NCBI GenBank assembly: GCA_020343715.1
Contig: CP070808.1
Location: 1,353,562 to 1,359,228 of the forward strand
From: Thermoplasmata archaeon
GTDB taxonomy: Archaea; Thermoplasmatota; DTKX01; GCA-020343715
Length of the DNA: 5,667 bases
Reading direction: 5' to 3'
Shown here: one piece after another, positions 1 through 5,293 of the stretch
Numbering within the stretch: position 1 is the first letter of the stretch
Layout of the letters: every line of letters starts with the position of its first letter
Notes under the pieces: generated by a model
What the model saw: the letters and a program-made list of their open reading frames with translations, nothing else
Told to the model about the DNA's origin: nothing
Databases searched by the model: none
Made by a program: the position numbers and the translations under genes

Positions 1-468
1 GTAGCCGGTGCCCACCACGATCTCGGTGCTCCCGTCGCCCTCCAGGTCTGCGATGACCACACCGTGGGCGTCACGGACCATCTGGCCCTGCCGCTTCCAC
101 TCCAGTTCGTGGGTAACGGCGTCGTATACGAACAGGTCGCCCTCGCCGTCCCCCACCACGATCTCGGTCTCGCCGTCGTCGTCGCAGTCCCCCACAGCCA
201 GGCCCCAGGCCCGCTCGTTGTGCTCGGGGCTCTCCCACTCGACGGTGAAGTCCCCGGCCCTGTGCTGCAGCTGGACGACGACGCCCTCGTAGGTTCCGAA
301 GAGCAGCTCGGTGTTGCCGTCCCCGTCGATGTCCCCCACGTGGAGGGACTGGAAGCGCCCGGTACCCGACCTGAACACCTCGGGCTCCACGGTGGCCGAC
401 GAGATGGGTGCCAGCACCGCCACCGTCAGGAGGGCCATCATTATGAAGGGCACGGCCCACCTCGTCAT
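1..468 (-). CDS. Exported FG-GAP/VCBS (integrin-alpha-like) beta-propeller, N-terminal 156 residues (3' end outside window)
   Basis: The start is ATG 468, which shares its A with the TGA of the WD40 gene (TGATG). GGAGG (481-477) lies eight bases upstream. The frame stays open to base 1, so the gene runs off the left edge. Residues 1-25 form a signal peptide (MTRWAVPF, a hydrophobic core, then a likely cut near SSA). Three FG-GAP/VCBS-type repeats follow at a spacing of 47-48 residues. Each has an acidic calcium-type loop, DIDGDGNTE (46-54), DCDDDGETE (94-102) and DLEGDGSTE (141-149), followed by LLFG or IVVG. Proteins of this type fold as seven-bladed propellers that bind calcium and mediate adhesion or ligand binding on cell surfaces. 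The visible part would be just under half of such a propeller. By analogy with its three neighbours a C-terminal anchor may follow, but that part is not visible. Confidence 0.88.
   Translation of the reverse strand, partial: MTRWAVPFIMMALLTVAVLAPISSATVEPEVFRSGTGRFQSLHVGDIDGDGNTELLFGTYEGVVVQLQHRAGDFTVEWESPEHNERAWGLAVGDCDDDGETEIVVGDGEGDLFVYDAVTHELEWKRQGQMVRDAHGVVIADLEGDGSTEIVVGTGY
11..168 (-). repeat. 17-base direct repeat in the FG-GAP gene (11-27 and 152-168)
   Basis: The 17 bases at 11-27 recur exactly at 152-168, 141 bases (47 codons) apart. They encode the TEIVVG strand that follows two consecutive calcium loops. The repeat reflects the protein repeat, not a mobile or regulatory element. 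Confidence 0.8.
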
Positions 469-1661
469 CACCCTCGCCTCCTCCTGGCCTTCCTGTAGGC
501 GGGGTACAGCAGGACCACCGTCCCGACAACGGCGATGATGACGATGATGGTCCCTGAGATGATGGCGGTGGTGTCCTCGCCCTCAGGTGGCACCGCGCCC
601 TCGGGGCCGTACATGATGACGGTGGCGGCCTTGCCGTAGGCGGCCACCAGGTGCACCCCCTGGGGGTCGAAGCGTGACTGCATGACCACGGACCCCAGGT
701 CGATGCCGTCGTCGATGGTTACCAGGACGGACCCGGTGGTGGAGTTTCGGAACTTGAGGGTCTTGTCCACCCCCGAGGTGGCCACGATGGCCCCGCCGGG
801 GTGCCAGTCGACGGACCTGATGCAGTTGTTGTCCGACCAGCGGTCCGACTCCCCGGTGTTCAGGTCCCAGCGCCGGGCCTTGTAGTCCCTACTTCCGGTC
901 ACCATCAGGCTCCCGTCGGGGGACCACACGCAGTCCAGCACGCCCGACGTGTGGCCCTCGAGGATAGTCAGCTCGTCGCCCGTCTCCGGGTCCCAGATAC
1001 GGGCCGTGCGGTCGTCCGAGGCGGTAGCGATGCGTGAGTCGTCGGGGGACCACTCCATGCCGAGGACGCTGTCCCTGTGGCCCTCCAGCCGAGCCAGCAC
1101 CGTCGCCGTGGCCGGGTCCCAGATGAAGGTCTTGTTCTCCCCGGGACCGTTGGGGACCACCTTGTCCCTTCCCGAGCCCGAGGCCAGCCGGTCCCCGGCG
1201 TGGGACCAAGCCAGGCTCTGCACCGAGCCCTCGTGGCCCGTCAGGCTCCGCCAGAGGGACCAGTCGGAGGTGTCCCAGATGTAGACGACCGTGTCGTCGC
1301 CCGCGGCGGCCAGGTGCTGCCCGTCGGGGGACCATGCCACAGCCCTGGTGGGCACGTGCCCCGGGGGGGCGTAGCCGTCGCACCGGGCCTCGTCGGACAT
1401 GGCCGAAAGCGTGTGTAGGAGCTCTCCCGTGGTGCCGTTGAGCACCACCACGTCGTTGTTGAAGAAGGCGGCGGCCACGAACTCTCCGTCGGGGGACCAG
1501 CAGACGGACCACAGCGTCCCGTTCTCCGCACCGTGCTCGTAGCGCCAGACCTCCCCGATCTCCTGGGGGTCGAAGTCGCCGTCGGCGGGTGCCACCGTGT
1601 CCGAGGGCACCATCAGCAGGAGGGTGACCGCAAGGACCAGGAGCGGCGTGAGGCGTCTCAC
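468..1661 (-). CDS. Exported, membrane-anchored seven-bladed WD40 beta-propeller, 397 aa
   Basis: The start is GTG 1661, overlapping the previous TGA as GTGA, with GGAGG (1673-1669) seven bases upstream. A signal peptide is clear: MRRLTP then a hydrophobic core to about residue 18, with cleavage near TVA (22-24). Seven WD40 blades follow, starting at about 50, 104, 143, 195, 236, 280 and 325. They are marked by WSPDG or variants (55, 110, 152, 204, 246, 286, 331), GH dipeptides (142, 194, 236) and WD ends such as YIWD, FIWD, RIWD and RRWD. Blade 3 has an insertion before FIWD. A membrane helix (about 365-386) and the tail YRKARRRRG anchor the protein with the propeller outside. WD40 propellers are protein-interaction platforms. 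Most are cytosolic, so secretion is unusual and points to an extracytoplasmic assembly or binding role. Four sequons (47, 75, 176, 306) agree. No kinase, peptidase or other catalytic domain is attached. Confidence 0.92.
   Translation of the reverse strand: MRRLTPLLVLAVTLLLMVPSDTVAPADGDFDPQEIGEVWRYEHGAENGTLWSVCWSPDGEFVAAAFFNNDVVVLNGTTGELLHTLSAMSDEARCDGYAPPGHVPTRAVAWSPDGQHLAAAGDDTVVYIWDTSDWSLWRSLTGHEGSVQSLAWSHAGDRLASGSGRDKVVPNGPGENKTFIWDPATATVLARLEGHRDSVLGMEWSPDDSRIATASDDRTARIWDPETGDELTILEGHTSGVLDCVWSPDGSLMVTGSRDYKARRWDLNTGESDRWSDNNCIRSVDWHPGGAIVATSGVDKTLKFRNSTTGSVLVTIDDGIDLGSVVMQSRFDPQGVHLVAAYGKAATVIMYGPEGAVPPEGEDTTAIISGTIIVIIAVVGTVVLLYPAYRKARRRRG
477..481 (-). promoter_or_regulatory. Ribosome binding site (GGAGG) of the FG-GAP gene
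   Basis: GGAGG eight bases before ATG 468, inside the codons for the basic tail of the WD40 protein. With the TGATG overlap it indicates coupled translation. Confidence 0.65.
913..1499 (-). repeat. Short DNA repeats marking WD40 blades
   Basis: A 14-base word (plus strand ccgtcgggggacca) occurs at 913-926, 1321-1334 and 1486-1499, with its 12-base core again at 1041-1052. It encodes the Trp-Ser-Pro-Asp motif at the start of each blade. Identical codons suggest blade duplication or strong codon preference. Confidence 0.75.
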
Positions 1662-3277
1662 GGGACCGCCTCCCGGGCCCTCCGGCGGCCCTGGATGATC
1701 ATGAGGGCGAGCACCAGGTTGATGACAATCATGCCCAGGACGCCTGCCAGGAGGTAGGGATGTGACAGCGTGGGCACATCTGGGGCTGGCGGTTCCTCGG
1801 CGGGCTCAACGGTGATCTGTACCTCGTGGGGGACCACCTCCTTGCCGGGCAGCTCGCCCGTGGCGGAGATGGTCACGTACGTGGTGGTGCCCACGTCGGG
1901 GGCGGTCCAGTAGTTGTCGAAGCGTCCCTCCACCACGGTCCCGAACTCTGCCTGGAGGGTCCCGTGGGTGGCGGAGTACTGCATGAAGGCGTCCCCGCCA
2001 GGTTGCCCGTCCCCGTCCAGGACGGTCACGTCCAGCTTGATGCCCTGGCCACCGTAGACCGTGGTGGCCTCGGGGATGAGGGTGGTGTAAAGGCGGGGCT
2101 GGGTGGGCACACCCACGCAGACGAGGCGGCCCGCCGTGGACCCCACGTACACCCGTCCCCCCGCCACCGTGGGCGATGCGTACACGAAGGCGGGCATGGA
2201 CAGGTTCCAGACCTGCTCCCCCGTGGCCGTCGCCAGGCAGAAGAGCCTGCCGTAGTCCGAGCCCACCACCAGGCGGTCCCCGGCAATGGTGGGAGAGGAG
2301 CCCCCCTGCTCGTCGTGGGTCTTGAAGCTCCAGAAGGCGTCGTCGGGAGTGATCGTGCCGTCCCCGTCGGGGTCGTCCCAGGGTATGCACCACATGTGGG
2401 GCCAGGCGTGGATATACACCCTGTCCCCCACCACGGCGGCGGAGCTGTAGATCTCCTCCTCGGCGGCGAAGGTCCAGATGGTGTCCCCGTTGGTGGCGTC
2501 GACGCACTCCAGCGTCTCGTTGATGCCCGTGCCGATCAGGACGCGGCCGTTGTGGACCAGGGCGGACGAGTAGATCTCCCCGCCGGGCCAGGAACGCTCC
2601 CAGACGAGGTCGCCGTTCTCGGCGTCCAGGCAGATGTAGTTGCCCGCTATGTCGCCCACGTACAGCCGACCCGCCACCACGGTGGGCGAGGCCCATATGT
2701 CCAGGGGCATGGTGTGGTTCCAGACCTCCTCGCCGTTGTCGGCGTCCACGGCACAGACGAAGCCCCACTGGTCGGTGAAGTACACCAGCTCGCTCCACAG
2801 GGCGGGGGAGGATACGATCTGGTTGCACTCGATGGACCATATCTCGGTGCCGTTCTCCAGGTCCAGGCAGTAGCCATGCCTGTCCGAGGAGCCGAAGTAC
2901 ACACGTCCCTCGTCGACCAAGGCCGAGGACTGGACGGTGTTGGTGGTCTCGAACCTCCAGAGCTCCTCGCCGTTGTCGGCGTCCAGGCAGTAGAGGTTCC
3001 CGTCGTCGCAGCCCACCAGGGCCTTCCCGTCCACGACGGTGACGCTGCTCTGCACCTGGTCGGGCAGGTCGATGGACCACAGGGTCTCGTTGGTGCCCGG
3101 TATGGTGCTGGGCGAGGTGCCCAACCGGGTGTCCCATCCGCGGAACTGGGGCCACTCATCCTCGGTGGGCGAGAGGGCTACGCTGGAGGGCAGGACGAGG
3201 CATGCGATGACGAGAAGAAGCAGGGGGGACCGCAGCATAGGGGCTGCTCTGTTGGGGTTAGGTCCTCGGGTGCCCAT
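1658..3277 (-). CDS. Exported, membrane-anchored PQQ-like (BamB-type) beta-propeller with one Ig-like domain, about 539 aa
   Basis: The start chosen is ATG 3277, because GGAGG sits six bases upstream of it. The ATG at 3304 would add nine residues but has no such site. The ATG at 3238 lies nearer the signal-peptide core but has no clear site. Using 3277 numbering, the hydrophobic core is about 19-32. An entry strand WPQFRG (42-47) leads to eight PQQ-like blades from about 65 to 390, with repeats such as YCLDADNGEELW. Blade 6 carries an EF-hand-like loop (302-313). Each blade has a Cys at or next to the same strand position (97, 137, 175, 216, 258, 297, 347, 387). An Ig-like, invasin-type module (about 395-490), a proline-rich linker, a membrane helix (about 508-528) and a basic tail follow. 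The protein shares its overall plan with the upstream 648-aa protein and is probably an old paralogue or a family partner. It has five sequons. The stop overlaps the next start (GTGA). Likely a surface scaffold or binding protein; no enzyme motif seen. Confidence 0.9.
   Translation of the reverse strand: MGTRGPNPNRAAPMLRSPLLLLVIACLVLPSSVALSPTEDEWPQFRGWDTRLGTSPSTIPGTNETLWSIDLPDQVQSSVTVVDGKALVGCDDGNLYCLDADNGEELWRFETTNTVQSSALVDEGRVYFGSSDRHGYCLDLENGTEIWSIECNQIVSSPALWSELVYFTDQWGFVCAVDADNGEEVWNHTMPLDIWASPTVVAGRLYVGDIAGNYICLDAENGDLVWERSWPGGEIYSSALVHNGRVLIGTGINETLECVDATNGDTIWTFAAEEEIYSSAAVVGDRVYIHAWPHMWCIPWDDPDGDGTITPDDAFWSFKTHDEQGGSSPTIAGDRLVVGSDYGRLFCLATATGEQVWNLSMPAFVYASPTVAGGRVYVGSTAGRLVCVGVPTQPRLYTTLIPEATTVYGGQGIKLDVTVLDGDGQPGGDAFMQYSATHGTLQAEFGTVVEGRFDNYWTAPDVGTTTYVTISATGELPGKEVVPHEVQITVEPAEEPPAPDVPTLSHPYLLAGVLGMIVINLVLALMIIQGRRRAREAVP
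1669..1673 (-). promoter_or_regulatory. Ribosome binding site (GGAGG) supporting the GTG start of the WD40 gene
   Basis: GGAGG lies seven bases before the GTG at 1661, within the last codons of the upstream gene. It supports the non-ATG start, which also gives a proper signal peptide. Confidence 0.75.
2611..2991 (-). repeat. 23-base repeats in the 539-aa propeller gene
   Basis: An identical 23-base stretch lies at 2726-2748 and 2963-2985. A closely related copy with one mismatch is visible when 2611-2633 is compared with 2969-2991. All encode the D-A-(D/E)-N-G-(E/D) turn of PQQ-like blades, so they are internal coding repeats. Confidence 0.75.
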
Positions 3278-3283
3278 GGTTTC

Positions 3284-3288
3284 CCTCC
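3284..3288 (-). promoter_or_regulatory. Ribosome binding site (GGAGG) that decides the start of the 539-aa propeller gene
   Basis: GGAGG followed by six bases and then ATG at 3277. It matches the GGAGG sites before the next two genes at similar spacing (7 and 8 bases). It argues against the longer start at 3304. Confidence 0.75.
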
Positions 3289-3316
3289 TGACGGGCGCTG
3301 GCATTTCGAAGGAGCT

Positions 3317-3337
3317 GGCCGGTATTTCTACCTTGCC
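3317..3337 (-). other. Small inverted repeat with GAAA loop just after the stop of the 648-aa gene
   Basis: On the minus strand GGTA (3332-3329) and TACC (3324-3321) are perfectly complementary around GAAA, a GNRA-type tetraloop. GGC (3337-3335) and GCC (3319-3317) can extend the stem across a small AA/G internal loop. It begins ten bases after the TGA at 3349-3347. No run of T follows, so a classical terminator is not supported. A processing or stability hairpin is possible, as is chance. Confidence 0.3.
3323..3330 (-). promoter_or_regulatory. Possible archaeal TATA box (TAGAAATA) for the three downstream genes
   Basis: TAGAAATA, read on the minus strand, is an AT-rich octamer in the only intergenic gap. 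If transcription begins about 26 bases downstream of its centre, near 3300, the leader would be roughly 23 bases and would hold the GGAGG site and the ATG at 3277, while the ATG at 3304 would fall before the transcript. This is inference from archaeal promoter geometry. The match to the TATA consensus is moderate, and the same bases can also form a small hairpin. Confidence 0.3.
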
Positions 3338-3346
3338 GTTTGGGTA

Positions 3347-5293
3347 TCATGGGTCGGAAGGCTTCTCAGGTCTCGCGGGCTTGGTCCTGAACATGACTAC
3401 GAGGATGACAATGAGGATGAGGAGCAGGGCGACCTCGAGACCACCGATGTCCGAGGAACCTGTCGTTTTGTCCTCGCCTATCCTGAACACCACGGACACG
3501 TCGTCATACCTGTGCTCGTCGGTCACCCGCACCCACAAGGTGTGCTCGCCGTCAGAGATGTCGTGTGTGTCAAGGGCCGCGGTCCAGTTGGACAGGCCCT
3601 CGGCCGTGTACCATTGTCCGTCGTCGTCGATCCGTAGCTGGACCGTCTCCAATGTGAAGTTGGAGAACGCCGTTCCAGTGGCCAGGAGGACACCCTCGAC
3701 CCTCTCTCCGTGGGATGGGTTCTCGATGTCGATATCGATATGGCTCCAGCCCTCGACGAGGACCATCACGTGGAAGACCTCGTCGGCCAACAGCCGTTCG
3801 TCCTTCCATGCCCAGACCTTCAGGTACTGGGGTCCCTCGGTCATCGGATACCGGAACGCCATGCTCCATCTTCCGGGCTCCTGGAGATTGGTTATTGTAC
3901 CTGCGGGTCCCCATTCCCCCCAGAGCTGGACCCTCAATCGGTCCGGCTCGACCCCCTCCAACGAACCGGTGAAGATGGCGGTGCCCTCGAACTTACCACC
4001 GTAGAGGATGGGTGAGTCAGCGGTGACGATCACCTCGTGCTCGGGCCAGAGCTCGCCGATGCACACGACCTTACCGCCCGTTTCCGTCTCCACGCCGATG
4101 TATACCCTGCCATGGTAGATGAACGGAGATGACTGGATGGAGGTGCCCAGCTTGATGCTCCACTCAACGGGGGGTAGGATATTTTGAATCCTGCCGACGT
4201 ACGGATTCTTGATGTCCCTCATGTGCAGCGTACCGTCCTGGACGGCGTAGATCAGGTACGCGTCCTTCGGGTTCGCCTCCTGTTGGATGAGGATCGGCGA
4301 CGAGGTTATGCTGTAAGCGTGGGATCGTTCCCAGAAGACGTCCCCCTCAATGCCGATGCCGTACATGGTTCCATTGTTGTCCCCCACGAACATCATTTGT
4401 TCCGGATAGAACGGGGGTCCCCTCACCAACTCTCCGTGCATGACCGCCGCCGATGAGTACACGCCGGAGACCATGCCCGAGACGTTCATCGTCTCCTCAC
4501 CCGTGTCCAGGTTGATCCCGTAGAACTTCTCGTCGTAGGTCCCGATGAAGACCTCATTGCTCCTTATAAGGGGGGAGGCTGGGCAGTACTCGGCCTGGAA
4601 CCGCCAGATCTCAGAGCCAGTGGTCAGGTTCACGGCGTACACGTTACCATCGCATGAACCGAAGACGGCGATCCCATCTGCTACTGCGGCAGCGCTGTAG
4701 ACGTAGCCGCCGGTGGAGAAGTTCCATAGCTCCTCGGAGGTCTCGATGTCATAGCAGTGCATACCGAAGTCCGATGAACCCACCAGGACCCGGTCGCCGA
4801 CAACGGTCGGTGAGCTCTTTATCGGGGCCCCCGTCTGGTTCCACCAGATCAACGCACCGTCATTTTCCCTAAAACCGCTATCTGCCTTGATCTTGTATAT
4901 CCTGCCGTCGTCGGAGCCCACGTAAACGTATCCATCGTGGTACGCGGGGGAGGACTCTATTGGACCACCCGTCGAGAAATTCCAGATGACGTTGCCCGTC
5001 ACGGCGCTCAGGCAGACGAGGTCGCCGCCCATGGTTCCGACGTACACCCGCCCCTCGAACACGACGGGAGACGAGAGGATGGCATCATCGAACCGGGTCG
5101 ACCACAGGGTGGTGTTGTTCTGTGGTGCCTTGCCCTCGAAGTAACCATGGTTCTCGAGGCCCATCCTGAACTGAGGCATGGGTTCCTCCGACTCGATCGT
5201 CCACCCATCGTCCTCTTGGGCCTGTATGGACGACATGGGCGATAGCGCGACCAGGAGGAGGAGGATGGCGAGGATTGGTCCCGACCGGTTCAT
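3347..5293 (-). CDS. Exported, membrane-anchored PQQ-like (BamB-type) beta-propeller with two Ig-like domains, 648 aa
   Basis: The start is ATG at 5293, preceded by GAGGT (5305-5301) at seven bases. A signal peptide covers residues 1-25 (hydrophobic core 7-19, cleavage likely after SIQA). After an entry strand (QFRMGLENHG, 41-50) come about eight PQQ-like blades between 61 and 413, showing repeated SSPxxxxGxVYVG strands and Trp-docking ends such as VIWNF and ELWNF. An Ig-like region spans about 418-512. A second Ig-like module (about 517-605) resembles bacterial Ig domains, with IENPSHGERVEG and DGEHTLWVRVTD. A membrane helix at about 616-635 and a short charged tail end the protein. PQQ-like propellers of this kind are usually scaffolds or binding proteins and need not bind PQQ; no catalytic residues were recognised. 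Ten N-X-S/T sequons (59, 60, 105, 152, 191, 222, 270, 307, 545, 569) fit an extracytoplasmic location. Its GC content is visibly lower than that of its neighbours. The architecture is well supported; the role is unknown. Confidence 0.9.
   Translation of the reverse strand: MNRSGPILAILLLLVALSPMSSIQAQEDDGWTIESEEPMPQFRMGLENHGYFEGKAPQNNTTLWSTRFDDAILSSPVVFEGRVYVGTMGGDLVCLSAVTGNVIWNFSTGGPIESSPAYHDGYVYVGSDDGRIYKIKADSGFRENDGALIWWNQTGAPIKSSPTVVGDRVLVGSSDFGMHCYDIETSEELWNFSTGGYVYSAAAVADGIAVFGSCDGNVYAVNLTTGSEIWRFQAEYCPASPLIRSNEVFIGTYDEKFYGINLDTGEETMNVSGMVSGVYSSAAVMHGELVRGPPFYPEQMMFVGDNNGTMYGIGIEGDVFWERSHAYSITSSPILIQQEANPKDAYLIYAVQDGTLHMRDIKNPYVGRIQNILPPVEWSIKLGTSIQSSPFIYHGRVYIGVETETGGKVVCIGELWPEHEVIVTADSPILYGGKFEGTAIFTGSLEGVEPDRLRVQLWGEWGPAGTITNLQEPGRWSMAFRYPMTEGPQYLKVWAWKDERLLADEVFHVMVLVEGWSHIDIDIENPSHGERVEGVLLATGTAFSNFTLETVQLRIDDDGQWYTAEGLSNWTAALDTHDISDGEHTLWVRVTDEHRYDDVSVVFRIGEDKTTGSSDIGGLEVALLLILIVILVVMFRTKPARPEKPSDP

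Noticed and set aside
913..1499. Regularly spaced short repeats as a CRISPR-like array
   Set aside because: The repeats are 12-14 bases, unevenly spaced, in frame, and encode the WSPD motif of WD40 blades.
1806..3155. A 449-codon minus-strand frame inside the second PQQ-like gene
   Set aside because: It is out of frame with the clear propeller gene, rich in R, G and P, and lacks recognisable motifs; a shadow frame.
3198..3240. Lipobox-like V-I-A-C in the signal peptide of the 539-aa protein
   Set aside because: The hydrophobic stretch continues past the Cys (LVLPSSVALS), the residues before it are few, and the protein already has a C-terminal membrane anchor, so lipoprotein processing is unlikely.
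3275..3304. Upstream ATG at 3304 as start of the 539-aa propeller gene
   Set aside because: No Shine-Dalgarno sequence precedes it, whereas ATG 3277 has GGAGG at six bases. The extra residues also lengthen an already long polar n-region of the signal peptide.
1826..3637. A 603-codon open frame on the plus strand, antisense to the second PQQ-like gene
   Set aside because: It is a shadow of strongly GC-biased codons on the opposite strand. The translation is low-complexity (rich in G, V, H, D), shows no domain, and crosses the intergenic gap and part of the next gene.
3720..3745. Palindromic-looking gatatcgatat stretch as an operator or site
   Set aside because: It lies inside the 648-aa coding region and simply encodes alternating Asp and Ile residues (DIDIDIE) at the start of the second Ig-like module.
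3347..5293. Assignment of the PQQ-like genes as quinoprotein alcohol dehydrogenases
   Set aside because: The blades match the general PQQ-like/BamB repeat, but no catalytic Asp/Glu calcium site, vicinal Cys pair or cytochrome c motif typical of those enzymes was seen, and Ig-like plus anchor modules fit a surface scaffold better.
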